From Hyphomonadaceae bacterium (lineage in GTDB: Bacteria > Pseudomonadota > Alphaproteobacteria > Caulobacterales > Hyphomonadaceae), in assembly GCA_030697555.1 (NCBI GenBank), contig JAUYPV010000024.1:1-33267 (forward strand): a stretch of DNA of 33,267 nucleotides. Reading direction: 5' to 3'. The translations under genes and the position numbers were made by a program. Positions 17,563-27,994 of the stretch are shown in pieces; the first letter of the stretch is position 1, and every line of letters starts with the position of its first letter. Under the pieces are notes generated by a model. It had not been told where the DNA came from, did no database searches, and worked only from the letters and a program-made list of their open reading frames with translations.

Positions 17563-18996
17563 ATGAATCCGCCAGATGCATCATCGCCAGGCTCGATGGA
17601 ATCGGCTGCGCGCATGTTCGTCGTCGAGATGCGGCGCGAGCGCCGCTCCTTCTGGGCGATCCTGCTCGTGTTCTTCCTGCTGCTGGCGATCATGTTCGCG
17701 TACAATCTGGTGGCGCTCAGTTCGCTGTCCGGGGACCAGCGGCGCGAAGAGTTCCGTAGCAAGGGTGAAAACGCCGGCGCGCTGGCGGAGGTGTTGAGCC
17801 AGCAGAATACGGCCGCCTATGCGCAGGCCATCGCCCAACGGGAAACGCAGGAAGCGCAGAAGACGGACAGCATCGCTGCGTTCCGCCGCGCGCTACGAGA
17901 CTCGCCGGACACGCTTGTCAGCGCCGCCGAAAGGTACGCCGTCGGTCATCTCTACGGGCGCTCGCTGAACTCCTCGACGGCCGCCGTCGTGGCCGGGGCG
18001 CTGGAGTCGAAAAAGTTGTCGGCTTCGCAACGGGCCCTGCTCAATGCGGCGCTGTTCGACTGGGGCATGCCGAACACGATGTCTGAGGTGAGCCTTGGCG
18101 AGGCGCAGCAGCAGGTCGAGCGCAACACGAAGGTCCTGCTCGCCGACCCAAAATACGCCGCCTACGGCCACGCAGCGAAAACCGGGTTCTGGTTCCGCAA
18201 AGCGAACAGCGGCGAGATGTACATGGACTGGAACAATGGCTGCAAGGAACTGGTCGACGACGCCCAGCAGGCGCTGAAGGCGGCTCAGGCTGTCGCGACC
18301 AAGGTGGGCAGTGCGCAGGCGTCGGGGCTCAATCTCAACTACTGGCATGGCCAGTGCCGTCGCCGGCACGGCGAACCCGTGGAGGCGCTCAAGGATTTCC
18401 AGGCGATGATGAAGGTGGTCGGCGCGGAAGATTTCCCCGCGACCAACCCTTACAAGTTCCAGGCCTTTCACGGCCTGGCGATGGCGACGATGGCGCTGCC
18501 TGTGGACAGCGGCGTCTCGGGCGAAGAGCGGACGCAGCAAGTGCAGTCGGCGATCGACATGCTGGAACTGGCCGGCGAGTATCGTGGCGCCGCCGGGCAC
18601 ATCGCCAGCGGCCAGACCAGCTCGCTCGGCAATATCGGCATCCTGACCTTGCGTAAGACGACGCCGGACAAGTATGTCGAGGCGCTGGAATACACCGAAA
18701 AGGTGGATGGTGTGACCGCCTCGACCTGGAACCTGGTCGGCCGCCTGGTCGCGATCCGCGCGATGCAAAAACCGGACGCTCCGGCGATCAGCGATCCAGT
18801 GCTGAGCGCGAAGTACTCCAGGAAGGAGCTGAAGAAACTCGCTTTCAACACGCTGGCCAAGCTGGCCTACCTGTCGTCCGATTTCCCCGAGGCGGAGTTC
18901 AAGCGGCTGCTCGACGAGCAGCACTACGACGCCCTGGCCGAGGTCAAGGCCTGCATCAACAAGAAGATCGACTGCTTCCAGACGATGAAGAAGTAG
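17563..18996 (+). CDS. Membrane-anchored helical-repeat protein, unknown function
   Basis: 477 residues. One transmembrane helix (about 30-50, FWAILLVFFLLLAIMFAYNL) follows a charged cytoplasmic N-terminus. The remainder should lie in the periplasm, is strongly helical with many Ala/Leu/Gln, and looks TPR-like around 240-300 and 330-380 (for example YWHGQCRRRHGEPVEALKDF). Two Cys near the end (KACINKKIDCF) may form a disulfide. GGGAG lies upstream of the start. It is probably co-transcribed with the small membrane protein before it. I recognise no family; a scaffold role is a guess. Its stop is 4 bases from the convergent lepA stop. Confidence 0.75.
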   Translation: MNPPDASSPGSMESAARMFVVEMRRERRSFWAILLVFFLLLAIMFAYNLVALSSLSGDQRREEFRSKGENAGALAEVLSQQNTAAYAQAIAQRETQEAQKTDSIAAFRRALRDSPDTLVSAAERYAVGHLYGRSLNSSTAAVVAGALESKKLSASQRALLNAALFDWGMPNTMSEVSLGEAQQQVERNTKVLLADPKYAAYGHAAKTGFWFRKANSGEMYMDWNNGCKELVDDAQQALKAAQAVATKVGSAQASGLNLNYWHGQCRRRHGEPVEALKDFQAMMKVVGAEDFPATNPYKFQAFHGLAMATMALPVDSGVSGEERTQQVQSAIDMLELAGEYRGAAGHIASGQTSSLGNIGILTLRKTTPDKYVEALEYTEKVDGVTASTWNLVGRLVAIRAMQKPDAPAISDPVLSAKYSRKELKKLAFNTLAKLAYLSSDFPEAEFKRLLDEQHYDALAEVKACINKKIDCFQTMKK

Positions 18997-19000
18997 GAAC

Positions 19001-20809
<1,809 letters not shown>

Positions 20810-20936
20810 TCTTTGTTCCTTGGCGCGGCGTCTAGCAGAACCTCGCCCTGTCACAAAGGGCCAGACGCGCCTGCCAGGTTAACCACGTGCAACCCGTTCG
20901 CCTTTCGCGCGTTTTTCGGCGCGGAGGGCCCAGAAG

Positions 20937-21332
20937 ATGTATTCCCAGTCCCGTATTGTCGCGCGTGACCTGACCGCCGCCCGGCGCTTCTACGCCGCCA
21001 CGGCGCGCGCGCTTGGCCTCACCATCATCGAGGCGCAGTCCGATGGGTTCACGCTCGGCCATATCGCCGACATGTCGAGCCCTGTGCTGAAGGTGAAAGC
21101 GGCCGACGCCATTGCCGTTGAGGACGACCAGCCGGAAACCCAGCCCGCCCACGTCGCCTTCGAGGCGCCGGATGATTTTTCCGTCCGTGCTTTCTACCGG
21201 GCGGCGATGGAAGCCGGCGGCCGGCAGCTCGGCTATCCCGCGCCGCAGCCAACCGGCGGGCGGTACTCCTACTACGCCGCCAAGGTCGCGGACCCGGACG
21301 GCAATTGCATCGAGTGCGGCTGGCGTCACTGA
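20937..21332 (+). CDS. Small VOC/glyoxalase-like protein
   Basis: 131 residues, a single VOC domain with two beta-alpha-beta modules: SRIVARDLTAARRFYAAT at the front and ADPDGNCIECG at the end. The second motif supplies the conserved metal-site Glu. Substrate unknown; homologues are often called glyoxalase or bleomycin-resistance-like. GGAGGG lies 8 bases before the start. It stands in a short gap between lepA (opposite strand) and the GH16 gene, and its stop is followed immediately by a weak hairpin. Confidence 0.87.
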   Translation: MYSQSRIVARDLTAARRFYAATARALGLTIIEAQSDGFTLGHIADMSSPVLKVKAADAIAVEDDQPETQPAHVAFEAPDDFSVRAFYRAAMEAGGRQLGYPAPQPTGGRYSYYAAKVADPDGNCIECGWRH

Positions 21333-21350
21333 GCGGTATTAACACCGCTG
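21333..21350 (+). terminator. Weak hairpin immediately after the VOC gene
   Basis: AGCGGT-ATTAAC-ACCGCT starts at the base after the stop codon: 6-bp stem, 6-nt loop, no T-run. It may be a weak terminator or merely local structure between the VOC and GH16 genes. Confidence 0.3.
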
Positions 21351-21375
21351 GCACGGAGGTTGCGGCCAGTCCTTG

Positions 21376-22380
21376 ATGAAGGCGGTCTGGCTCAGACGTA
21401 CAGCGGAAACCATCGCCGCGGATATCAGGCGGATTTCGCCTGAAGGCGCGGGCGTTATTGTTAGCCTGGCCGTGATCATCGTCTTCTGCACGGGCGTGTC
21501 GCTCTATACGGGACACCTCGCGCGGCAGGCGAACATCGCTCGCGCGGTAGCGGCGCAGGAGACGGCCGAGCAACTGGCCGCGCACGAAGCGGTGGAAACC
21601 GCTGCACGCGCCGCGCAGGCGCTTGCGGTAGAAACGCCGCCCGCCAACCCTCCAGGCGTTGCGCCGCCGCCGGCCGCCCGTGCGTATCCGCAGATGGGCA
21701 AGGCGTTTGTCGATCGCTTCGACGGAGCCGAGCTGCACGATCGCTGGTACGTTTCCGACGGCTGGTCGAATGGTGCGTGGATGGAAAATGACTGGCAGTC
21801 GAGCCAGGTGAAGGTCACGCCCGAGGGGCTTCGTATCACGCTGGGCAAGTCGGCGGCAGGATCGGAGACGCCTTTTTCGAGCGGCGAGATCCAGACTCAA
21901 GAGAAATTCCGCTATGGCTATTTCGAGATCCGCATGCGCACGCCGCACGATCCCGGCATGGTCATCGGCGCCTTCACCTACGCGGCGAGGGATGGGAGCG
22001 TCCGTCCCAATGAAATCGACATCGAGATCACCGGCAGGGACACGCGGCGCGCCGAGCTGACCTACCACCAGAACTCGAAAGCAACGCACGAGATTGTGGC
22101 GCTGCCGTTCGATTCCGCGGAGGGATTTCATACCTACGCCTTCGACTGGCGCCCGGATGCGGTGCGTTGGTACGTGGATGGGGCGCTTGTGCACGAAGAA
22201 ACGGGCGACAATGTCGGCAAGCTCAATCGACCGCAGCAATTTCTCGTCAGCCTGTGGTCTAGCCGGCAATTGAAGGATTGGGTCGGCGACCTCGACGCAT
22301 CGAAGGCGCCCTGGTTCCTCGATGTGTCGTGTATCGCCTACGCGCCGGAGTATGCCGGCAAGCGGCTCTGCGCGAACTAG
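21376..22380 (+). CDS. Membrane-anchored GH16-family glucanase-like enzyme
   Basis: 334 residues from ATG 21376 (a TTG three bases upstream is in frame). A cytoplasmic N-terminus leads to one transmembrane anchor (about 26-46), then an Ala/Glu/Gln-rich helical stalk and a proline-rich linker (about 50-105). The GH16 jelly-roll fold follows, with the catalytic ExDxE motif NEIDIE: Glu213, Asp215, Glu217. This motif with YGYFEIRMRTP upstream fits the beta-1,3(4)-glucanase/lichenase branch, as in ExoK-like enzymes that trim exopolysaccharide. A periplasmic or surface glucan-processing role is inferred. The stop overlaps the methyltransferase stop on the other strand. Confidence 0.88.
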   Translation: MKAVWLRRTAETIAADIRRISPEGAGVIVSLAVIIVFCTGVSLYTGHLARQANIARAVAAQETAEQLAAHEAVETAARAAQALAVETPPANPPGVAPPPAARAYPQMGKAFVDRFDGAELHDRWYVSDGWSNGAWMENDWQSSQVKVTPEGLRITLGKSAAGSETPFSSGEIQTQEKFRYGYFEIRMRTPHDPGMVIGAFTYAARDGSVRPNEIDIEITGRDTRRAELTYHQNSKATHEIVALPFDSAEGFHTYAFDWRPDAVRWYVDGALVHEETGDNVGKLNRPQQFLVSLWSSRQLKDWVGDLDASKAPWFLDVSCIAYAPEYAGKRLCAN

Positions 22381-23171
22381 GCGCGGCGGCCAACAAAGGC
22401 GCTGGTCGCAACTTCTCGTACGACTGTTCCCGAAAACTCCCCGGCTGCGATGCGCTGGACTTCCGACAGCAGCCGATCCCGCGTTTCCGCCGGCGCCATG
22501 CGTACGCGCGAGAACGTGCCGTAGAGCGCCGCCAGCCTCTCCGGCGTGAACGATATCGTCGTGCGGAACAGCCTGTGGCGCGCATCCGCGAAGCCTGCCG
22601 CGCGCATTTCCCCCAGGCGTGAATTCACATCCAACGCAAACGCGGGCCGTGAGGCAGTTTTCTCCGGCTCTTCCTCCAGCCCGCCGAACAGGTGGGCGGT
22701 GGCTGCATCGAACGCATCCGGCCGCGCGGGATCGTGGAAGACGTTCCACCACATCGCGAAATGCCCGCCGGGCTTCAGCGCGGCGATGATCTTCGCGAAG
22801 CTCTTCATCCGCGGCAGCCAGTGAAACGCCGTGGCGCAGAAGCCGAAGTCGAAACCGTTGGCGGGAAGCTCGGCATCCTCGAACCGGTGCACGCTGATCT
22901 TGAGGCGCGCATGGCCGGCTCCGCCGAGCCAGTCCGCCAGCACGCTGCCAGGCTCGATCGCCAGCACGGATCGAACGGGGAGGGCGAGCACAGGCAACGT
23001 CGCATGCCCCGTCCCCGCACCGATTTCGAAACAGTCCGATCTCTCGCTGAGGGTGCAGCTTTCGCGCAGCCAGTCGAACAGTTCAGGCGGATAGCCCGGA
23101 CGCGCACGGTCGTAGGCGGCCGGATCGGCGCCGAACTTGTCGCGGCCGGGAGAGGTGTTGATCGAGGCCAA
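22377..23171 (-). CDS. Class I SAM-dependent methyltransferase
   Basis: 264 residues. SAM motif I is FEIGAGTGHAT (about 48-58), preceded by DKFGADPAAYDRARPGYP, a common opening in small-molecule methyltransferases. Motif IV-like DFGFCATAFHWL follows. The start is TTG at 23171: an in-frame TGA lies directly before it and no ATG occurs until deep in the domain. It lies 8 bases after the stop of the lipoprotein gene, so it is probably the third gene of that operon. Substrate unknown. Its stop overlaps the convergent GH16 gene. Confidence 0.9.
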   Translation of the reverse strand: MASINTSPGRDKFGADPAAYDRARPGYPPELFDWLRESCTLSERSDCFEIGAGTGHATLPVLALPVRSVLAIEPGSVLADWLGGAGHARLKISVHRFEDAELPANGFDFGFCATAFHWLPRMKSFAKIIAALKPGGHFAMWWNVFHDPARPDAFDAATAHLFGGLEEEPEKTASRPAFALDVNSRLGEMRAAGFADARHRLFRTTISFTPERLAALYGTFSRVRMAPAETRDRLLSEVQRIAAGEFSGTVVREVATSAFVGRRA

Positions 23172-23179
23172 TCAGAATC

Positions 23180-23641
23180 TCACGGCGCGAACGTCGAACG
23201 GGCTGTGATGCCCCAGAAACCGTCGCGCAGCTCGATGATGTAGAGCCCGTCATAGCGGGCGTATTCCGAACCGTCGGCGTGATAACGCGCGAAGGTCGCG
23301 AGCATGTGGGCTTTGGTCGGGTCGCACTGGACGATGGTCTGGTCGATCCAGGCGCTGCGCGCCCAGCCTTCCGCCGCCAGGATTCCGAACACATCCTCCT
23401 GTTGGCCAGGTCCTGTGAGGACGTGAAGCGGGTAGACGGAGATCCGCATATTCGGAAAGTGGAAGGTCTTTTCGAGCGCCGTCATGTCCTTCGCGTTGAA
23501 GGCGGCCATGAAACTGTCCATGACCTCGGACGCCGGCTTGCTCGCGGCGCAGGACGAGAAACTCTCCTCCTTCGGCGCGCAGGCGGAGGCGCCGAACAGA
23601 AGGATCAGGCCGGCAAGCGTTTGAATGAAACGAACCATCAT
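23180..23641 (-). CDS. Lipoprotein of unknown function (SnoaL/NTF2-like), second of a tandem pair
   Basis: 153 residues. A lipoprotein-type signal ends in ASAC near residue 21. The mature part begins with CAASKPASEVMDSFMAAFNAKD, the helical opening typical of SnoaL/DUF4440-like NTF2 folds, and continues with TFHFPNMRI, TKAHMLATFARYHADGSEY and ends in ITARSTFAP. It is clearly paralogous to the next gene upstream. The start could be ATG 23641, overlapping the upstream stop (ATGA), or ATG 23638. No catalytic residues can be assigned. It should be anchored in the envelope. Confidence 0.82.
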   Translation of the reverse strand: MMVRFIQTLAGLILLFGASACAPKEESFSSCAASKPASEVMDSFMAAFNAKDMTALEKTFHFPNMRISVYPLHVLTGPGQQEDVFGILAAEGWARSAWIDQTIVQCDPTKAHMLATFARYHADGSEYARYDGLYIIELRDGFWGITARSTFAP

Positions 23642-24105
23642 GGCGCGAAGCTCGAGCGGGCGGTCAGCGCCCAGCGGTTGTTCTTGAATTCCACGATATA
23701 GAGCGAGTTGAACTTCGACAGTTCGGACCCGTCGGCGCGATAGCGCACGAACGTCGTCAGCATGTGGGCCTTGGTATCGGCGCACTGGACGACTTTCCGC
23801 GCCGCCCACGCCGAATGGTCCCACCCCTGCGCGCCGAGCGTGGCGAACGAGTTTTCCAGGTCGGCGGCAGAGTTGATGATGCGGACATTGCCGCTAGCAA
23901 TCCGCACGCTCGGGAAATGGAAGGTCGCGCCCCAGGCTTCGGCGTTCTTGGAGTTGAAGCTCGACATGAACCTGTCAGTGACATCGTAGGCTGGTTTGTA
24001 GGCGGCGCAGCCTGCGAACTCGGTGTCGCTGGGCGCCGAGGGCGTAGTCGCGCAGGCGGCGAGGGAAAGGGCCAGCAAGCTTGCGGCAAGAACATTTCGC
24101 ATCAT
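23638..24105 (-). CDS. Lipoprotein of unknown function (SnoaL/NTF2-like), first of a tandem pair
   Basis: 155 residues from ATG 24105 (or 154 from ATG 24102). Lipobox LAAC near residue 18. The mature protein matches its downstream paralogue block by block: AYKPAYDVTDRFMSSFNSKN, FHFPSVRI, TKAHMLTTFVRYRADGSE, and the shared ending TARSSFAP. Both copies keep two cysteines beyond the lipidated one, probably a disulfide. GGAG lies 6 bases before the start. The genes overlap by 4 bases and form an operon with the methyltransferase. Function unknown. Confidence 0.83.
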   Translation of the reverse strand: MMRNVLAASLLALSLAACATTPSAPSDTEFAGCAAYKPAYDVTDRFMSSFNSKNAEAWGATFHFPSVRIASGNVRIINSAADLENSFATLGAQGWDHSAWAARKVVQCADTKAHMLTTFVRYRADGSELSKFNSLYIVEFKNNRWALTARSSFAP

Positions 24106-24222
24106 CGGCAGCTCCGAATCTGGTGGGGCACATTCGTCCTTCTTTGCGGGAGTCGGCAATGTCTCGTTGCCAGTGAGATAGCGAACTACTAGATTCGCGG
24201 CCAGAGAATCCGGGATGAGACC

Positions 24223-24528
24223 ATGATCGATGCAGCGCTTGTGATGTTCTTTCAGGCTGCGGCCGGGCAAGTAGCTGCTCCGCCGGCTGAAATTCCTCAA
24301 ACGACCGTGACGGTCACTGCCGAAGCTCCAAAAGATGTCAAAGAGACCTGCAAATACGAATTCGCGACTGGTTCGAGGGTGAAAAAGGTGAAGGTCTGTC
24401 GTTCGACGGACGAGAAGCCCAGCTACGAGGACACCAAGCTACAGCGTGACCTCGCCAAGAATGGCGACATGCGCCGTCCTGGCGAGATGGGCGGCGGAGT
24501 TTCCTCAGGCGCCGGGATCGGCAACTAG
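24223..24528 (+). CDS. Small secreted protein with paired cysteines, unknown function
   Basis: 101 residues. A short hydrophobic N-terminus (MIDAALVMFFQAAAG) looks like a signal peptide. The mature part has one central block with two Cys (CKYEFATGSRVKKVKVC), likely joined by a disulfide, and a Gly-rich C-terminus. Small proteins with this Cys-basic-Cys block are frequent in sphingomonad and caulobacterial genomes but have no known function. It diverges from the lipoprotein pair; its ribosome binding site is weak. Confidence 0.65.
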   Translation: MIDAALVMFFQAAAGQVAAPPAEIPQTTVTVTAEAPKDVKETCKYEFATGSRVKKVKVCRSTDEKPSYEDTKLQRDLAKNGDMRRPGEMGGGVSSGAGIGN

Positions 24529-24614
24529 CCGCTCGCAACGGGTGTCTGCTGCCGCGCATGCGCGATGACCTGCGTGGCATCCAGAACAGGGGTGGGGCGG
24601 CGTCGGCCCCCAAG

Positions 24615-26429
24615 CTAGAGCGGCTTGCACGCCTCTGCCAGCCAGGCGCGGTCCTCCTCGCTGAGCAGCGGTCCGACTTCCGACAGCACGCGCGCGTGAT
24701 AGCGGTCGAGCCAGATCCATTCCTGTTCGGTGAGCAGGCCGGGCAGGATGAGCCGGCGGTCGAGCGGGGCGAGCGTCAGCGTCTCGAAGCCGAGCATGTC
24801 GCGTTCGCCGCCATTGATCGGCTTGGCTTCGGTGACGACCTGCAAGTTCTCGATGCGGATGCCGTAGTCATTCGCCTTGTAGTAGCCCGGCTCGTTCGAG
24901 ACGATCATGCCCGGCTCGAGCGCGACGGTGTTGCCCACTTTCGAAATGCGGTGCGGACCTTCGTGCACGCCGAGATAGCTGCCGACGCCGTGGCCGGTGC
25001 CGTGGTCGTAGTCGAGGCCGGCTTCCCACAGCGCCATGCGCGCGAGGACGTCGAGCTGCGAACCCGTCGTGCCTTTCGGATAGCGCACCCGCGACAGCGC
25101 GATGTGGCCCTTGAGCACGCGTGTGTTGCGCTCTTTCATCTCCTCGGTGGGATCGCCGACCGCCATGGTGCGCGTGACGTCCGTCGTGCCGTCGAGATAC
25201 TGGCCGCCTGAATCGAGCAGAAAGAGTGTGCCGCGCTCCAGCTTGCGATTGGTCTGGGTGTCGGGACGGTAGTGGTTGATCGCGCCATTGGGCCCTGCGC
25301 TGGATATGGCGTTGAACGACAGGTCCTGAAGCTCGCCGGTCTGCTCGCGGAATTCCTCGACTTTCCGGGCAGCGTCGATTTCGGTGACTTCTCCCGTCTG
25401 GCCGTTCTCCTCGAACCAGCGGAGGAAGCGAGACAACGCTGCGCCATCGCGCCGGTGCGCCTTGCGTGCGCCTTCGACCTCCACGGCGTTCTTCTTCGCA
25501 CGCGGCAGCATGACGGGATCCTGCTGGCGCACGACCTCGGCGCCGGCCTTGTTCAGCGCGGTGAAGAACCAGGACGAAGCCATGCCTGGATCGACGCTGA
25601 CGCGCTTGCCCTGCAGCTTGGCCATGCGCCGCTCGAGCTCGTTGGCCGAGCGCAGCGAGACTTCGTTGCCGAGGTGCGCGCCGAGTTCCGCGCCGACCTT
25701 GCCGGGGGCGAGGAAGATTTCGGCCTGGCCGTCGGCATAGAGGAAGGCGCGGCCCAGCGGCAGCGGCGTGCGCGAGACGTCGCCGCCACGCACGTTGAAC
25801 AGCCAGGCGATGGAGGCAGGTGAAGTGATGACGGCCGCATCGATCTTCGCATCCTGCATCGCCTTGCCGAGGCGCGCCCGCTTGGACGACGAGCTTTCGC
25901 CGGCATAGGCGATGTCATGCGGCACGACATGCGCAGTAGGCTCGGACGGACGGTCGGCCCAGGCAGCGTCGACCGGGCTAGTCTCGGCGGCCACCAGTAC
26001 GGCGCCTGCCTTCTTCGCCGCATCGACCAGCTTGTCGAGCGCATCGGGCGAGATGACTTTCGGATCATAAGCGATCTTCTGGCCGGAGAGATTGGTCTGT
26101 TTCGCGAGCCAGCCGAACGGGCCGAGATCGACGAGATCCGCGACCTCGAACATCTTCGGCGGAATCTGGTTTTTCACCTGCAAGGTATAGCGGCCGTCGA
26201 TGAAGATGATCGCGGTCTTCTGGAAGACGAACGCGGCGCCGGCGGAGCCGGTGAAGCCGGTGGCCCAGGCCAGGCGCTCATAGCAGGCGGGCAGGTATTC
26301 GTTCTGGTACTCGTCGTCGTGCGGGATGTAGACGCCATCCAGCTCCATCGATTTCAGCGTCAGCCGCAACAAAGGCAGACTCGCGCGCCCAACCGCCGGA
26401 CCGCCGATGACTTCATATGTCTGACGCAT
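24615..26429 (-). CDS. Xaa-Pro aminopeptidase, M24B family
   Basis: 604 residues, the long three-domain form. It removes the N-terminal residue before proline from peptides, in the cytoplasm, using two metal ions. Metal ligands appear in the expected order: Asp in LLDSGGQY, Asp in TTDVTRT, His in GTGHGVG, Glu in SNEPGYY and Glu in IRIENL. The two N-terminal creatinase-like domains (about 15-160 and 165-320) and a C-terminal extension are complete. GGTGG lies before the ATG. It is 85 bases downstream of prmA on the same strand, an adjacency I recall from other alphaproteobacteria, so co-transcription is likely. Confidence 0.95.
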   Translation of the reverse strand: MRQTYEVIGGPAVGRASLPLLRLTLKSMELDGVYIPHDDEYQNEYLPACYERLAWATGFTGSAGAAFVFQKTAIIFIDGRYTLQVKNQIPPKMFEVADLVDLGPFGWLAKQTNLSGQKIAYDPKVISPDALDKLVDAAKKAGAVLVAAETSPVDAAWADRPSEPTAHVVPHDIAYAGESSSSKRARLGKAMQDAKIDAAVITSPASIAWLFNVRGGDVSRTPLPLGRAFLYADGQAEIFLAPGKVGAELGAHLGNEVSLRSANELERRMAKLQGKRVSVDPGMASSWFFTALNKAGAEVVRQQDPVMLPRAKKNAVEVEGARKAHRRDGAALSRFLRWFEENGQTGEVTEIDAARKVEEFREQTGELQDLSFNAISSAGPNGAINHYRPDTQTNRKLERGTLFLLDSGGQYLDGTTDVTRTMAVGDPTEEMKERNTRVLKGHIALSRVRYPKGTTGSQLDVLARMALWEAGLDYDHGTGHGVGSYLGVHEGPHRISKVGNTVALEPGMIVSNEPGYYKANDYGIRIENLQVVTEAKPINGGERDMLGFETLTLAPLDRRLILPGLLTEQEWIWLDRYHARVLSEVGPLLSEEDRAWLAEACKPL

Positions 26430-26514
26430 GATTCACCCACCGCTGACACACCGAAATGACACCTGCACACCCATTGCTGCAAGGTCAGCGATTAGGCGCC
26501 CGGCCGTTATTTTC

Positions 26515-27378
26515 TCAAGTAACGCTGCGCTCATAGGTAAGCGTCGACCAGCCATTGAGGCGGCGGCGCGCAACCAGATTGAGCCCCCTGCCGGAATACG
26601 CTGATTTTACCTGCGGTTCCTGATGAGTCAGGAGACCGGACAGGATGACGCGGCCGCCCGTACGCACGAGTTTCGCAATCTCCGGCGCAAGGCCGACCAG
26701 CGGCTTCGCAAGGATGTTGGCGAGCACAAGATCGTAAGGCGCGCCCGCACGGATCACCGAATGACCGGCGCCGCGCGCATAGAGCAGCTTCAGGCGGCGG
26801 CCGGTTGCGTTGTTCTTCGCGTTTTCCTTGGCGATGCGGATCGAGTCGAAATCGAGGTCGGTCCCCAGCGCAAAGTCGGCGCCTGCCTTCACGGCGGCAA
26901 TGGCGAGCACGCCGGAGCCTGTGCCGATGTCGAGCACACGGCGCGGCATCCTGCGTTTCAGTTCGAGCGACAGCGCTTCGAGGCAGCCCTTGGTTGTTCC
27001 GTGATGGCCGGTGCCGAAGGCGGGGCCTGCTTCGATCCACACCGGAATTTTTCCGCCGCGCACGCGCACGAGCTCATGTGCGCCGGCGACAACGAACGGA
27101 CCAGCATGCACGGCGGGCAGGCCGGCGAGCGACATCGCCACCCAGTCCTTGTCGTCGAGCTTGATTACAGCCGCGCGGGCGTTCGGAGATTCGCGCGCAA
27201 TGATGGCGGCGGCTTCGTTGGCCTCGTCCTCGCCGATGCAGAAGGCGTCGAGGCTCCACATAGTCTTGGAGACCTCCTCCACCGAAACGGCGGAGGCAGG
27301 CGAGGGGTCGAGTCCCGCAAGGAGATCGGACAGGCGCTCGGCCTCGGTGCGGTCGAGCTGGCAGTGGACGCGGTACAT
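26515..27378 (-). CDS. prmA: Ribosomal protein L11 methyltransferase
   Basis: 287 residues. It trimethylates lysines and the N-terminus of ribosomal protein L11. The PrmA-specific loop FGTGHHGTT starts at 121, SAM motif I is DIGTGSGVLA (from 150), and the catalytic-site motif NILAKPL is at 221. The N-terminal substrate-recognition domain is present. A TTG precedes the ATG, but ATG 27378 has GAGGGG about 7 bases upstream. It is followed by the Xaa-Pro aminopeptidase gene on the same strand. Confidence 0.95.
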   Translation of the reverse strand: MYRVHCQLDRTEAERLSDLLAGLDPSPASAVSVEEVSKTMWSLDAFCIGEDEANEAAAIIARESPNARAAVIKLDDKDWVAMSLAGLPAVHAGPFVVAGAHELVRVRGGKIPVWIEAGPAFGTGHHGTTKGCLEALSLELKRRMPRRVLDIGTGSGVLAIAAVKAGADFALGTDLDFDSIRIAKENAKNNATGRRLKLLYARGAGHSVIRAGAPYDLVLANILAKPLVGLAPEIAKLVRTGGRVILSGLLTHQEPQVKSAYSGRGLNLVARRRLNGWSTLTYERSVT

Positions 27379-27449
27379 CAAGACCCCTCGGGATTGGCGG
27401 CCTTATAGAGGGGCGAGGCGCCGAGGGCTACCGGCTGCAAGGCCGCACG

Positions 27450-27487
27450 AAAAAAACCCGGCGAGGCCTTGGCCTCGATCGGGGTTT
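27450..27487 (-). terminator. Rho-independent terminator downstream of the microprotein gene
   Basis: On the minus strand AAACCCC...CGAGGCC pairs with GGCCTCG...GGGTTT with a small bulge, followed directly by a run of seven T. It is the strongest terminator in this stretch and separates the small-gene island from prmA. Confidence 0.8.
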
Positions 27488-27505
27488 CCGGTGTCGTTGC
27501 AATTT

Positions 27506-27526
27506 CAGCCGCGTCCAGCGCGGCTG
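27506..27526. repeat. Short GC-rich hairpin beside the terminator
   Basis: CAGCCGCG-TCCAG-CGCGGCTG: a perfect 8-bp stem with a 5-nt loop, between the microprotein stop at 27594 and the T-run terminator. No T-run of its own. It may add to termination or protect the 3' end of the message. Confidence 0.45.
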
Positions 27527-27593
27527 CGGCTCGGGTTTGTCGTTCCAACCGCTTGGTCCAGATGAGGCGCGGCGGAACAAAGATTCCGCGGCA

Positions 27594-27824
27594 TCAGCGG
27601 CGCCGGCGCCCATCGGGCTGGCGGTCGCCCTGATCGGTGTCGCCGAGGCTGCGCAATGGGCCGAAGCCTTCGGGCTGCACGCCGGCGCGCATGATGTTCA
27701 CGCTGTCGTGGTCCGCCCCGGGCGGTGTGTCGTCGACGTGCTCATCCTGATGAAGGCCGAAGACGCCGTCGTGGATCGGATGGTCGTCTGCCGGTTCGCC
27801 CAGCCGGCGCTTGTCAATGGACAT
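27594..27824 (-). CDS. Small hydrophilic protein, twin A
   Basis: 76 residues from ATG 27824, which has AGGAGG 6 bases upstream. It is very rich in Asp, Gly, Arg and Pro and has no hydrophobic core, so it is probably disordered. It ends in DTDQGDRQPDGRRRR. The gene at 27995-28228 encodes a protein sharing the same ending and the blocks PIHD.VFG, DDTP.GAD.DSVNI and GVQPE / AVQPE. The 3' DNA of the two genes is nearly identical (27601-27647 against 28003-28049, 45 of 47 bases). No EcfG site was found upstream. Function unknown. Confidence 0.78.
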   Translation of the reverse strand: MSIDKRRLGEPADDHPIHDGVFGLHQDEHVDDTPPGADHDSVNIMRAGVQPEGFGPLRSLGDTDQGDRQPDGRRRR

Positions 27825-27994
27825 CAAGGTCCTCCTATCGCCACTACCAAAGATGTGGGGAGGACGTTGCGTCGCTGTAAGGCGTCACAAGGCGCGCCAT
27901 AGCGAAATCACGCAGCCTGTTGCCGTCCGCGGAAAGGCGCGAGGCGGCAATCCTAGAGAGAGGTCTTTTCAGATTCCGGCGCCAGCTTTCCGGC

